A stretch of 64,000 nucleotides of DNA from Comamonas sp. BIGb0124 (GTDB taxonomy: Bacteria; Pseudomonadota; Gammaproteobacteria; Burkholderiales; Burkholderiaceae_C). Below the pieces are notes generated by a model. The model was not told the origin of the DNA and ran no database searches. It saw nothing but the letters and a program-made list of their open reading frames with translations. Position 1 is the stretch's first letter. Every line of letters begins with the position of its first letter. This document shows, one piece after another, positions 9,728 to 18,927 of this stretch. The translations under genes were made by a program, and so were the position numbers. The stretch covers positions 372,001-436,000 of the forward strand of contig NZ_RJVF01000010.1 of the NCBI RefSeq assembly GCF_003752175.1, in the 5' to 3' direction.

Positions 9728-10483
9728 ATGGGTAAACACGCCATCACGCTGAGCCGGTTCGTCGGGGCCATTCCAATCCTCGGTTTTTTTGTCCGCACCT
9801 CTCGCATGCTGTCGCGTTTCGATCGCTTCGAGCGTCAACAACTGCCGCGTGCACTGGCGGGTTTGTCCGATCTGGGCAGCCAGCAACTGGCCTCGACCCA
9901 GGAGGTTCGGCAGTTACGGCACGAGTTCGATGTCTGGCGCCAGGTCCATGCGCTCTGTCTCTCGGGCCAGGCGAACGCCGGGACGGTGCCGGCATCCGGT
10001 CTTCGTCTCCCGGAAGCCGGTCCGGATACGGCACAGGTCGTCGTGCTGCGGGATGCTGCCAAATTTGCCCAGGCCTTGAGAGGTGCCGTCGGGGTGAGTG
10101 TCGGATTGCCCCACGATCCGGCCCAGCCCGGCACGCTGGCCGTATCGGACAACGCTTGCGATCCGGTCGACATCGTCGCCCCGATGGGGGCTTGGCCGTT
10201 CGCCCCCGGTTCGGTGGCATGCATATCACTGGGGCCGACGGTGCGGGAGTTATATCCTGATCAGGAAATTTCACTTAAAGTCTTGCCCTACTTGCGAACC
10301 TTGCTGGGGCAGGATGGTCTGTTGCGCGTGATGATTCCCGTTTCGGAGACGGGCACGGCGGTTTTGGCGAGTCATCCGTGGCAGCGTTTGCTGAAGGGAG
10401 CCGGTTTCACTCGGATCGAGCGTATGCCGCCGGACGGCGGTTGGCTGCTGGCGTGGCGAGGGGTGGACGCAGTGATCGGCTGA
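9728..10483 (+). CDS. Hypothetical protein at the head of a glycosyltransferase cluster
   Basis: I do not recognise a family for this 251-aa product. ATG 9728 gives MGKHAITLSRFVGAIPILG, a mildly hydrophobic N-terminus. The frame is open upstream to a TTG at 9629, so a longer form is possible. Residues 25-80 are helical and charged (SRFDRFERQQLPRALAGL), resembling coiled regions in methyltransferase-containing polysaccharide proteins. The C-terminal half (LYPDQEISLKVLPYLRTLLGQDGLLRVMIP) reads like the strand-helix pattern of a class I methyltransferase, but no clear SAM-binding glycine motif is visible. It ends 70 bases before the first glycosyltransferase, which suggests a role in glycan assembly (inference). 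Confidence 0.6.
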   Translation: MGKHAITLSRFVGAIPILGFFVRTSRMLSRFDRFERQQLPRALAGLSDLGSQQLASTQEVRQLRHEFDVWRQVHALCLSGQANAGTVPASGLRLPEAGPDTAQVVVLRDAAKFAQALRGAVGVSVGLPHDPAQPGTLAVSDNACDPVDIVAPMGAWPFAPGSVACISLGPTVRELYPDQEISLKVLPYLRTLLGQDGLLRVMIPVSETGTAVLASHPWQRLLKGAGFTRIERMPPDGGWLLAWRGVDAVIG

Positions 10484-10553
10484 TTGCAGCTGCACCTGCT
10501 ATCGTCCTTTAAACAGGGGCCGCTGGGCTCGTTCGAATGTGGAATTGGATTGG

Positions 10554-11936
10554 ATGATGAATACGTTGACCCAGCCCGGCCTGGATGTGCTGTTGCCTCG
10601 GGCCAGCCGACCGGCGGACACGACCTCGACACCGGCTCGCCATGCGCTCGACCTGCTGGATCGGGTGAATGGCGGCTCGGCGTCGCGTCAGGCTGCGCGC
10701 ACCGTCGTGCTGGTCTCGCGTGACTACCCCCCGTGCCATACCGGGGGCATCGCGACGTTTGTCCATGCCCTGGCTCATGCATTGCATGCACTGGGCCACA
10801 GCGTGCATGTGGTGGCACTTTCGGATTCGGAGCGGCCCGAACAACTGGACGACCACGGCGTGCAGGTCCATCGGGTCGCCGAGCGGGCCGTGCGCCGGCC
10901 GCTGGGGGCCGTCCGGCTGCGCGTGCCTCGGCGCATCTGGCGCTGGTCGGCTTCGGCTTTTGCCAAGGTGGCCGAGCTGGACCGCATCCATGCCGTCGAC
11001 CTCGTCGAGGCGCCGATCTGGACTTGCGAAGGCATCGCCTTTCTGCTCGACCGGCGCTGGCCGCTGGTCACCAGCCTGCACACCACGCTGCACACCTGGA
11101 TGGAAAGCAATCCGCGCAAGTCGAAGGCCTGGCTCTGGCAGTACGCCTACGGCCGGCCCATGCTGGCGCTGGAGCGCCTGCTGATGACGCAGGCCGACGG
11201 CGTCCGGGCCAACAGCCAGGCCATCATCCGAGAGATCGAGCGAGCCTACGACATGGCCTTCGACCCGCTCGTCACCCACGTCGTGCCTCATGGATTGTTG
11301 CCGGTAGAGGTGCCGGCGCCTGCTGCTCGCACCGACGAAAAGCGCATCGAGCTGCTGTTCGTCGGCCGGCTGGAGGAACGCAAGGGCATTGCCGTGCTGC
11401 TGCGGGCACTGCCCGGACTGATGGCGCGCTGGCCGGGGCTTCATGTCAACATCCTGGGCGATACCCACATCCGCAATGCCGAGGGCCGCTACGAGATGGA
11501 CGAATTCCAGGCGCGTCACCATGATCAGTCCTGGTTGTCGCGTGTGGTTTTCGAAGGGCGGGTGGACGACGCGCGATTGCTGCAGGCCTATGCCGACTGC
11601 GATCTGTTCGTGGGGCCCAGCCTGTTCGAGTCGTTCGGCCTGGTGTTCGTGGAGGCCATGCGGCAGGGCAAGCCGGTGATCGCCTGCGACGCCGGCGGCA
11701 TGCCCGAAGTCGTGCAGCAGGGGGTGACCGGTCTGCTGGTGCCTCCCGGCGATGCCGACAGCCTGGAGGCGGCCATCGAGCGCCTGCTCGGCGACGCGTG
11801 GCTGCGGCGCACGCTCGGAGAGGCGGGCCTCGATGCCTACCGGCAGCGATTCAGCGCGAGCCGGATGGCTGCCGGCAGCCTGCCGCTGTACGACGCAGCC
11901 CGGCAGGCACACCGTCGGGCGGCGGAGCGGGCCTGA
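10554..11936 (+). CDS. Glycosyltransferase family 4 (GT-B)
   Basis: This is a retaining GT-B glycosyltransferase of about 460 aa. The N-terminal Rossmann domain starts with VVLVSRDYPPCHTGGIATFVHALAHAL, the acceptor-side glycine loop typical of GT4. The C-terminal nucleotide-sugar domain has LLFVGRLEERKGI and the E-x7-E motif (FESFGLVFVEAM), followed by GGMPEVV and GLLVPPGD. ATG 10554 is chosen; a GTG five codons upstream is an alternative. Its stop overlaps the start of the next glycosyltransferase (TGATG), so the two are translationally coupled. The donor and acceptor sugars are unknown. Confidence 0.88.
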   Translation: MMNTLTQPGLDVLLPRASRPADTTSTPARHALDLLDRVNGGSASRQAARTVVLVSRDYPPCHTGGIATFVHALAHALHALGHSVHVVALSDSERPEQLDDHGVQVHRVAERAVRRPLGAVRLRVPRRIWRWSASAFAKVAELDRIHAVDLVEAPIWTCEGIAFLLDRRWPLVTSLHTTLHTWMESNPRKSKAWLWQYAYGRPMLALERLLMTQADGVRANSQAIIREIERAYDMAFDPLVTHVVPHGLLPVEVPAPAARTDEKRIELLFVGRLEERKGIAVLLRALPGLMARWPGLHVNILGDTHIRNAEGRYEMDEFQARHHDQSWLSRVVFEGRVDDARLLQAYADCDLFVGPSLFESFGLVFVEAMRQGKPVIACDAGGMPEVVQQGVTGLLVPPGDADSLEAAIERLLGDAWLRRTLGEAGLDAYRQRFSASRMAAGSLPLYDAARQAHRRAAERA

Positions 11937-13066
11937 TGCGCATCAGCTATCTCAGCGCGGTGTGCAAGCGCTACGACGCCATCTCGAACGCGGTCAGCCA
12001 GGAGATGCGCTGGCTGGCGCAGCGGCCCGGCCACGAGGTCATGCTGTTCACCCAGAGCTGCAACCAGCCGGGTGTGCCTTTTACCCGGATACGCCAGGTA
12101 GGCGATCTGCTGATGCACCCGTTTTTCCAGACCAGCGATCTGGTGGTCTGCCATTACGGCATCTATTTCGAGCTGTGCGATGCCTTGCTGGCCGCACCGG
12201 CTTCGGCCCGTCTCATGGCCGTGTTCCACAACATCACGCCCAAGGCGTTCGTCGCGGCCCAGAACCACGCGTTGATCGACCGATCCTTCCGGCAGTTGGC
12301 CAATCTGGCGCGGGTCGATCGGGTGATCTGCGTCAGCGAGACCAATCTGACGGTGCTGCGCGAGGCCGGTATCCAGACCTCGGCCGGCGTACTGCCGCTG
12401 ACGGTGCCGGGCACGTGGCAGGCACCGCCGGCCAAGCCCAGTCATCGGGGCGGGCCGGTGCGGCTGCTGTTCGTGGGGCGCTTTGTCCGCTCCAAGGGAC
12501 TGCCCGACCTCTTCCAGGCGCTGCGCCTCCTGCTCGAGTCGGGGTCGGATCTGCCGGCCCTGCATCTGTCTCTGGTCGGCAATCCGGCCTTTTCGGACCC
12601 TGAACTGGTGGCCTGGATGGAGCAGCAGATCGCCGAGCTGCCGATGCGGTATCCGGGGCGCATCACCCTGTCCGTGCACTACGGCATCGACGACGTGGCC
12701 AAACGCCAGTTGCTCGCCGAGGCCGATGTGTTTGTGCTGCCGACCTACCACGAGGGCTTCTGCGTGCCGATCGTCGAAGCGATCGCCAGCGGTTGCCGGG
12801 TGATCGCCTACGACAACTCCAACGTGCCCGCCATCAGCCGTGGCCTGTCCGAGCTGGTGCCGACCGGCGCGGTCGCATCCTATGCGCAGCGGCTGGGCGC
12901 GGTGATCCGCCGTCTGCAGGACGACACGGCGCATGTCCGCTATGCCGCTTACCGGCAGCAGGCGGCCGACTACGTGGCATGTTTTTCAGAGCCCGAGGTG
13001 CGGCGGGGTTTTCTGGCCGAGGTCGACGCCGTGATGGCGTCGCAGATCGAAGCCGAACCGGCCTGA
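11936..13066 (+). CDS. Glycosyltransferase family 4-like protein
   Basis: This 376-aa GT-B enzyme starts at the ATG that overlaps the previous stop by one base (TGATG). The N-terminus, MRISYLSAVCKRYDAISNAV, lacks the usual GG loop but keeps the Rossmann pattern. The donor domain has RLLFVGRFVRSKGLPDLFQAL and the TYHEGFCVPIVEAIASG motif, with the two glutamates of the E-x7-E pair. It contains VFHNITPKAF, often seen in transferases next to O-antigen or exopolysaccharide genes. Only 9 bases separate its stop from the stop of the convergent GT2 gene. Confidence 0.85.
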   Translation: MRISYLSAVCKRYDAISNAVSQEMRWLAQRPGHEVMLFTQSCNQPGVPFTRIRQVGDLLMHPFFQTSDLVVCHYGIYFELCDALLAAPASARLMAVFHNITPKAFVAAQNHALIDRSFRQLANLARVDRVICVSETNLTVLREAGIQTSAGVLPLTVPGTWQAPPAKPSHRGGPVRLLFVGRFVRSKGLPDLFQALRLLLESGSDLPALHLSLVGNPAFSDPELVAWMEQQIAELPMRYPGRITLSVHYGIDDVAKRQLLAEADVFVLPTYHEGFCVPIVEAIASGCRVIAYDNSNVPAISRGLSELVPTGAVASYAQRLGAVIRRLQDDTAHVRYAAYRQQAADYVACFSEPEVRRGFLAEVDAVMASQIEAEPA

Positions 13067-13075
13067 GCGCAGGGA

Positions 13076-14179
13076 CTAGCGTGCGCCGTGCCCGCGCGCC
13101 CGGCGTGTGCGTTCGAGCCAGTAGGCCAGGCGCAGCGCGCGCCACGGCCAGCCTGTGGCCAGCAGACGCCACGGCAGTTGGCGTGGCTGGCGGCCCAACG
13201 GCACCAGTGCGCGGTCGAAGGCCGACCGCAGAGGCTGCAACTGGTCGGCGATGTGCCGTGCGTGCAGCGGCTGCCGGCCGACGCTGCGCGCCGCACCGAT
13301 GAAACTTCGGGCCAGGAAACGGGAGAGCCCGCCGCCCGCATTGGCCTTCGAACCCAGGGCCTCGACCGCCGCCGAGCTGATTTCAGGCCAGCAGACGGCC
13401 AGATCGTGCAGCTTGGCCGTCGACAAGGTCGAGAGGATGCTGCCCGCGCGCTGGCGGTAACCGACCCAGACCGAAGGAGCATACCAGGCGGATTCGGCCT
13501 TGAGGGCCAGCCGGGGCGTGGTCGCCATGTCTTCGTAATAGCGGCCTTCGGGGAAACGGATGTCGTCGCCATACACGCGACGGCGTGCGATCTTGCTCCA
13601 GCTGTGCAACTGGCCCGTGAGCAGCAGGCCGTCGAGAATCCGGTGGCGCGAGGTCAGCAGCTGTTCTGCCGGACCGGCGAAGGTGGTGCGGTGCAGTTCG
13701 CCGCGCCAGACATGTTTGCGGGACATGCGCTCCCGCACCACCCTGAAATCGCACATCACCAGATCCGGCGAATGGCGGTCGGCGATGGCCTTGAGGCCGG
13801 CAATGGCGCCCGGCATGAGCAGGTCGTCGGAGTCGAGGAACCAGATGTAGTCGCCGCGCGCACGGTCGAGCAGGGTGTTGCGTGCCGCGCTCAGTCCGCG
13901 GTTGCGGTCGTGGGCGCAGGCCTGCAGTGCGCTGTGCCGTGCGCACAGGGTCTGCAGCAGACGGGCCGAGCCGTCGGTGGACACGTCGTCGACGGCCAGC
14001 ACTTCGACAGGCCCTGCTGCAGGGTCCAGTTGGCTCATCACCGATTCGATGCAGGCCGTCAGGTAGTCTTCGACGTTGTAGACGGGGATCAGGATGCTGA
14101 GCCATGGCCTGGCGTCGCTTGCCGAAGACGGACGAGCGGTTTCAGGGGACGCGGCAAGCGCTTGCTGTGAAGTCGGCAT
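13076..14179 (-). CDS. Glycosyltransferase family 2 (GT-A)
   Basis: This inverting GT-A glycosyltransferase has 367 aa. It has LSILIPVYNVEDYLTACI at about residues 30-47, a DDVSTDGS loop, RGLSAARN, and the metal-binding DSDD within YIWFLDSDDLLMPGA. The C-terminal half is variable and may carry acceptor recognition; no membrane helix stands out. The start ATG at 14179 overlaps the stop of the upstream GT4 gene on the same strand (TAATG), so the pair is translationally coupled. A longer open frame continues upstream over that gene but is only a shadow. Confidence 0.88.
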   Translation of the reverse strand: MPTSQQALAASPETARPSSASDARPWLSILIPVYNVEDYLTACIESVMSQLDPAAGPVEVLAVDDVSTDGSARLLQTLCARHSALQACAHDRNRGLSAARNTLLDRARGDYIWFLDSDDLLMPGAIAGLKAIADRHSPDLVMCDFRVVRERMSRKHVWRGELHRTTFAGPAEQLLTSRHRILDGLLLTGQLHSWSKIARRRVYGDDIRFPEGRYYEDMATTPRLALKAESAWYAPSVWVGYRQRAGSILSTLSTAKLHDLAVCWPEISSAAVEALGSKANAGGGLSRFLARSFIGAARSVGRQPLHARHIADQLQPLRSAFDRALVPLGRQPRQLPWRLLATGWPWRALRLAYWLERTRRARGHGAR

Positions 14180-15336
14180 TATCGGGCTGCGGGGTGCAAC
14201 AGGCGCTCGAAAGCGTCTTCGTAACGTTGGGTCATGAGCGGCAGGCCGTGGCGTTCGAGCGCATGCCGGCGGGCCTGTTGCGCAGCGCGCGCGGCGGCCT
14301 CCGGGTGCTCGACGATGCGCTGCAGGCTGTCGGCCAGGGCCTGCGGCGAGGACTCGGGCACCAGGTCGCCGTCCAGCCCGGGGCTGATCAGTTCGCGCAC
14401 GCCGACGACGTCGCTGGCGACCGGCATGCAGCCTGCGGCCATGCCTTCGACCAGCGACAGCGGCATGCCTTCGTAATGCGTCGACAGCACGCAGATCCGA
14501 TGGTCCATCAGCAGTCCGGGCACATCGGGGCAGTGCCCCAAGAATGTGACCCGGTCTTCGAGGTCCAGCGACCTGGCCAGCGCCATCGCGGCTTCGCGGT
14601 GGCTCGATTTGCCGCCGCCGGCGAAGGTCACCGGCAGGTGGATGCCGCGCTGCTTGAGCAGGGCCACGGCGTGCAGCAGGGTGGCGTGATCTTTCTGGCG
14701 GGCAAAGCGTGCCGCCATGACGGCGGCTTGGCGGCGCTCGGCCCAGGGATGCCGGTCGGCCGGGTCGAACCGTTCCAGCCGGATGCCGTTGGGGATGGCC
14801 ACGGTTCGGTCGGCCGGGAAACCGCGGTCGAGCAGGGCGCTGCGCACGCCTTCCGAGCAACCGACGATGAGATCGGTGCGGGCCGCCAGCCAGCGCGACT
14901 GGGCCAGGCGCCAGCGCGTGTAGCGTTCCCGCGAGTTGTGCTCGACGTGAACGAGGTGGGGCACACCGGCCAGCAGACCCGCCAACCGGCCCCAGATGTG
15001 GTCGCTGAAACCATGCGCCACCAGGATGTCGGGCCGAAAGCGTCGGCACAGGCGCACCAGTTCCCAGAGGGTGGCCGCGTGCGACCAGCCGGGCACGACG
15101 TGCAGCGGCACGCCGCGCGCGCGCAGCGCGTCGACCCGATCCTGTGGCGTCTGCCGCTTGCGCCGCAGGACCAGCAGGGGCTCGAAGCGGCCGCTGGCCA
15201 GGTGGGCCTCGACCAGATCGAGTGCGACTTGCGTGGCGCCGGAGAACCCGCCCGTCACGAAGTGCAGAACACGCGGGCGGCGGGTGTTTTTGGAGGGGGC
15301 GGCTGGGGAGACGGAAGGGGGCATGGTCGGCAGCAT
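14179..15336 (-). CDS. Glycosyltransferase family 4 (GT-B)
   Basis: This 385-aa GT4 enzyme is the first gene of the minus-strand arm of the cluster. RVLHFVTGGFSGATQVALDL begins the N-terminal domain. The donor domain includes AIPNGIRLERF, AARFARQKDH and the E-x7-E motif in THYEGMPLSLVEGM, followed by SDVVGVRELI. The start may be ATG 15336 or ATG 15324; neither has a strong ribosome site. The frame is open far upstream across the HDAC gene, but that portion is antisense shadow. Together with the GT2 gene it mirrors the plus-strand pair, meeting it stop to stop at 13066-13076. Confidence 0.87.
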   Translation of the reverse strand: MLPTMPPSVSPAAPSKNTRRPRVLHFVTGGFSGATQVALDLVEAHLASGRFEPLLVLRRKRQTPQDRVDALRARGVPLHVVPGWSHAATLWELVRLCRRFRPDILVAHGFSDHIWGRLAGLLAGVPHLVHVEHNSRERYTRWRLAQSRWLAARTDLIVGCSEGVRSALLDRGFPADRTVAIPNGIRLERFDPADRHPWAERRQAAVMAARFARQKDHATLLHAVALLKQRGIHLPVTFAGGGKSSHREAAMALARSLDLEDRVTFLGHCPDVPGLLMDHRICVLSTHYEGMPLSLVEGMAAGCMPVASDVVGVRELISPGLDGDLVPESSPQALADSLQRIVEHPEAAARAAQQARRHALERHGLPLMTQRYEDAFERLLHPAAR

Positions 15337-15507
15337 GGAGCAGGATGGGAGTCTAGCGCCAGTTGGCGCGAGCGCCGTGCTGCGTGGTAAGCTGATTCGA
15401 AGCAGCGGGGCACCGAGAGAGCGGCACGGGACGGATCGCGTACGGACTGAACCGGCCACGGAACCAGCCACGCCAGACACGGCACACAGACCGGAGACGA
15501 CACCCCT

Positions 15508-16464
15508 ATGGGCGGCACAGGCTATTACACGCATCGGGATTGCTGGAAACACGAGATGGGCGCCGGACACCCCGAATGTCCGCAGCGCCTGGATGTGATC
15601 GAGGATCGCCTGCTGCTGTCGGGTGTGGCCGATGCGCTCGACAAGCGCGACGCGCCGCTCGCCTCGCGCGCCGATCTGCTGCTGGCACACGACGGCCATT
15701 ACCTCGACAGCCTGCGCGGCATGAGCGATCGCTTGCTCGAGGATTACGCCGCCGGCGGTCCGGCACATGCCGCGATCGATCCCGACACCTCGCTGGGCCT
15801 GCACAGCTGGCAGGCGGCCTTGCGTGCCAGCGGGGCGGCCCTGGCGGCCACCGACGCGGTGATCGCCGGTGATCTCGCCAACGCCTTCTGCGCGGTACGC
15901 CCGCCCGGCCATCATGCCGAACGGGCCAAGTCCATGGGTTTCTGTTTTTTCAACCATGTGGCGATCGCCGCGCGTTATGCGCTGGACCGGCACGGCCTGC
16001 GCCGGGTGGCCATCGTCGATTTCGATGTGCACCATGGCAACGGCACGGAAAACATCCTGGCCGGCGACGACCGTGTGCTGATGGCCAGTTTTTTCCAGCA
16101 CCCTTTCTACCCCTTCAGCGGGACGGCGGCGCCGGCCGGCAACATGCTCAACCTGCCGGTGCCGGCCTACACCCGTGGCCTGGAGATCCGCGATCTCGTC
16201 GAGACGCACTGGACGCCGCGCATGGATGCCTTTGCGCCCGAGCTGATTCTGGTGAGTGCCGGTTTCGACGCGCACCGCGAGGACGACATGGGCCAGTTGG
16301 GGCTGACCGACCAGGATTTCGTCTGGCTCAGCCAGTGGGTGATGGACATGGCACGCCGCCATGCACGCGGACGTGTCGTTTCGGTGCTCGAGGGCGGTTA
16401 CGCGCTCGATGCCCTGGCGCGCTGCGTCGAAGGGCATGTGCGGGTGCTCGCGGGCCTGTCCTGA
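15508..16464 (+). CDS. Class II histone deacetylase family (acetylpolyamine amidohydrolase-like)
   Basis: This zinc-dependent deacetylase-fold enzyme has 318 aa, about the family norm. Visible hallmarks are GHPECPQR, the active-site RPPGHHAE, the metal ligands in VDFDVHHGNGT, and the later aspartate in SAGFDAHRED, followed by GGYALDAL. Bacterial members act on acetylated polyamines or other small amides; no direct evidence of substrate is present here. GGAG lies about 13 bases before the ATG. It stands alone between the glycosyltransferase arm and an MscS channel on the same strand. Confidence 0.92.
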   Translation: MGGTGYYTHRDCWKHEMGAGHPECPQRLDVIEDRLLLSGVADALDKRDAPLASRADLLLAHDGHYLDSLRGMSDRLLEDYAAGGPAHAAIDPDTSLGLHSWQAALRASGAALAATDAVIAGDLANAFCAVRPPGHHAERAKSMGFCFFNHVAIAARYALDRHGLRRVAIVDFDVHHGNGTENILAGDDRVLMASFFQHPFYPFSGTAAPAGNMLNLPVPAYTRGLEIRDLVETHWTPRMDAFAPELILVSAGFDAHREDDMGQLGLTDQDFVWLSQWVMDMARRHARGRVVSVLEGGYALDALARCVEGHVRVLAGLS

Positions 16465-16630
16465 GCTGCACGCGCCGCCCGGCCGGTGGCCCGCGGCTGC
16501 GTCAGAGAGCCGACCCGGCAGTTTGTCTTTTATAGTGCGCGCTCTGCCGGTGCCTTCGGACCGGGTTGCGGAATCTGCCGCAGCCCGTGTCCCGGACGCC
16601 ATCGATCGACCGACTGTTTTTTTCTCCGCC

Positions 16631-18007
16631 ATGCCCGAGCGCTTTTCGACCCTGATCGCTGACTTTGCCGCCGTGACCCTCTGGTACCGGCTGCTGGCCG
16701 TGGCTGTTGCCCTGGCCCTGGCCTACCTGCTCACGGCGCGCTTGCGCCGACGCTTTCCGACGGCCCGCGTGCTGTTCGGCGAGCGCACGCACGACGGCGT
16801 GTTTTTCCCCATAGCGGCGCTGGCGCTGGCCGAGGTGGCTCGCCAGTGGCTGGACCGCAACGGACCGACCCCGGTTTTCCAGATGGTCATTGCCGCGCTG
16901 TTCGCGCTGGCGGTCATCCGGGTGATCGCGCGGGTGCTGGCGGCGGCTTTCCCGGCCTCGGCCTGGGTGCGTGTGGTCGAGCGCACGGTGTCGTGGGTGG
17001 CCTGGCTGGGCTGGGTGTTGTGGATCACCGGTTTCCTGCCCGACCTGCTGGAGTGGATGGAACGCGTCACCTGGAGTTTCGGCAAGGGCACCATGTCGCT
17101 GCGTACCCTGATGGACGGCCTGCTGTCGGTGTCCGTGGTGCTGGTGCTCACGCTGTGGCTGTCGTCGGTGATCGAGACCTATCTGCTGAAGAACTCGCGC
17201 GACACACGCAGCCTGTCGGGCCGCAAGATCGCGGCCAACTCGGTGCGCGTGCTGCTGCTGTTCGTCGGGTTCATCGTGGCCCTGAGCTCGGTCGGCATCG
17301 ACCTGTCGTCGCTCACCATCCTCGGCAGTGCGGTCGGCGTGGGCATCGGCTTCGGTTTGCAGAAGCTGGCCTCGAATTACGTCAGCGGGTTCGTGATCCT
17401 GGCCGAGCGCTCGGTGCGCATCGGCGACGTGGTCCGGGTCGACGGTTTCCAGGGCAAGGTCACGGACATCAACACCCGTTACACCGTGCTCAACGACGGC
17501 GGCCGCGAGGCGCTGGTGCCCAACGACACCTTCATCAGCAGCCGGGTCGAGAACCTGACCATGGCCGACGAGCGCATCACCTTGAGCACCGTCATCGTGG
17601 TCGAGTCTGCGGCCGACCCCGAACAGACGGCGGAACTGCTGGTGCGCGCAGCCTCGAGCTGCCCTCGCGTGCTGGCCATTCCGGCGCCTTCGGCCTATCT
17701 CTCCAATTTCACCCCCGACGGGCTGGAGTTCACCGTCTCGTACGTGATCGGCGATCTGCAGAACGGTCAGCTCAACGCCCGCGGCGCCGTGAACGTGGCG
17801 ATCCTGCGTGCCTTGCGTGCAGCGGGCATCGCGGTCGCCTCGGCGCAGCGGGTGGTGCACTGGATCGCCGACGAGGCCCCCGGTGCCGCGTCGGGCCCGG
17901 CGGGCGCCAAGGAGGCTTCATTGCCTGCCGATCAGGAGCCGGATCGGGATCAGGCCGGCAATCCCGTCAGCAGCTCGCGCGCCAGCACGCTGGGCGGTGC
18001 GCCATAG
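16631..18007 (+). CDS. MscS-family mechanosensitive ion channel
   Basis: This is an inner-membrane channel of about 458 aa, larger than E. coli MscS. Start ATG 16631 is followed by several hydrophobic segments (LLAVAVALALAYLL, FPIAALALAEVA, and more). The pore helix and beta domain are recognisable in LGSAVGVGIGFGLQKLASNYVSGFVILAERSVRIGDVV, followed by GFQGKVTDINTRYT and LVPNDTFISSRVENLT. An in-frame extension upstream to 16361 overlaps the HDAC gene and is rejected. The C-terminus overlaps the convergent AraC gene by 58 bases. Confidence 0.92.
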   Translation: MPERFSTLIADFAAVTLWYRLLAVAVALALAYLLTARLRRRFPTARVLFGERTHDGVFFPIAALALAEVARQWLDRNGPTPVFQMVIAALFALAVIRVIARVLAAAFPASAWVRVVERTVSWVAWLGWVLWITGFLPDLLEWMERVTWSFGKGTMSLRTLMDGLLSVSVVLVLTLWLSSVIETYLLKNSRDTRSLSGRKIAANSVRVLLLFVGFIVALSSVGIDLSSLTILGSAVGVGIGFGLQKLASNYVSGFVILAERSVRIGDVVRVDGFQGKVTDINTRYTVLNDGGREALVPNDTFISSRVENLTMADERITLSTVIVVESAADPEQTAELLVRAASSCPRVLAIPAPSAYLSNFTPDGLEFTVSYVIGDLQNGQLNARGAVNVAILRALRAAGIAVASAQRVVHWIADEAPGAASGPAGAKEASLPADQEPDRDQAGNPVSSSRASTLGGAP

Positions 18008-18825
18008 GTCTTGCGGAACATGGCGCTGAACGCACTGGGGCTGTCGTAGCCCAGGTCGTCGGCGATGCGCGCCAGCGCCTGTCCCTTGGCCAGTCGTGCC
18101 AGCGCCTGGGCCAGCACGGCCTGCTGCCGCCACTGGCTGTAGGTGATGCCCAGTTCCTGGCGGAACAGGCGCAGGACGGTACGCGGGCTGGCCCCCACTT
18201 CGGCGGCCCAGCCCTCCAGGCTGTCGTGGCGCGTGACATCGGCCTGCAACGCCATGCACAGGGCGCGCAGCCGGCGGTCGCGCGGCAGCGGCAAACCGAC
18301 CGGCAGGGCGCTGGCACGCGCCAGTTCATCGTAGAGGAGTGGCGCAATGAGCTGCTCGCGCCGCAGCACCGACGCCATCGGGGTCGAGCAGCCCTCTGTA
18401 TCGGGTGTGGTGTCGAGGTCGAGAATCAGCAGGCGCAGCAGATCGCTGAGCTCGAGCACACGGCAGTTGTCCCAGCCCAGCGCCGGCGAAGCCGTCGGGC
18501 GCGCCAGGTGATCCGCCTGCATGAAGGCCGTGTCGATGCCGTAGAGCGTGTGCAGATCGGCTTCCTCGATCACGGTGATCGAATGGCGCACATTGGGCGG
18601 CACCCAAAGCGCCCGCGAGGGCGGGATGGTGTAGCTGGCATCGTCCACGGTCATGCGCGCGATGCCGTTGCTCGAGAAACTGACCTGCCACCAGGCATGG
18701 CTGTGCGCCTCGACTTCGGTGGTGGCATGCAGCACATGGCGTTTGGCACGCAGCGGGCGCTGACGGGTCGGACGGAAGAGGTGCGGCGTGAGCGGGCCGA
18801 CACGCAGAGGGCGGGGCAGGGCCAT
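17950..18825 (-). CDS. AraC-family transcriptional regulator with cupin sensor (NimR-like)
   Basis: This is a 291-aa regulator. An N-terminal cupin domain (AHSHAWWQVSFSSNGIARM, then IPPSRALWVPPNVRHSI) precedes two C-terminal AraC helix-turn-helix units (GWAAEVGASPRTVLRLFRQE and IADDLGYDSPSAFSAMFRKT). This layout matches the NimR/YeaM-type regulators, which sit beside the exporter gene they control. Here it is divergent from an MFS transporter. ATG 18825 is preferred, leaving about 100 bases of shared control region; ATG 18894 or 18921 would nearly abolish it. Confidence 0.88.
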   Translation of the reverse strand: MALPRPLRVGPLTPHLFRPTRQRPLRAKRHVLHATTEVEAHSHAWWQVSFSSNGIARMTVDDASYTIPPSRALWVPPNVRHSITVIEEADLHTLYGIDTAFMQADHLARPTASPALGWDNCRVLELSDLLRLLILDLDTTPDTEGCSTPMASVLRREQLIAPLLYDELARASALPVGLPLPRDRRLRALCMALQADVTRHDSLEGWAAEVGASPRTVLRLFRQELGITYSQWRQQAVLAQALARLAKGQALARIADDLGYDSPSAFSAMFRKTYGAPPSVLARELLTGLPA

Positions 18826-18927
18826 GACCGGTTCCAGGGCGAGGGTTGGGCGTGATTTGGCGGATTGTCGATAGAGTTTGTCATTTTGTCGCATTTCAGA
18901 CGGCGCCGGCTTGGGTAGCATCGGGCC
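18826..18927. promoter_or_regulatory. Shared AraC/MFS divergent control region
   Basis: This 102-bp AT-richer interval lies between the divergent genes. It contains two copies of TTTGTC spaced 8 bases apart (around 18879-18893), in the sequence TTTGTCATTTTGTCGCATTT. Direct repeats of this size are usual AraC-family operators. The assignment is inferred from context. Confidence 0.4.

Noticed and set aside
13076..15049. One 657-codon fused glycosyltransferase frame
   Set aside because: Only the part from 14179 downward is GT2-like. The upstream part is another frame of the GT4 gene, whose own frame is clear.
15337..16632. N-terminal extension of the minus-strand GT4 gene across the HDAC gene
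   Set aside because: This stretch is antisense to a well-supported HDAC-like gene and has no glycosyltransferase motif; the GT4 fold begins near 15324.
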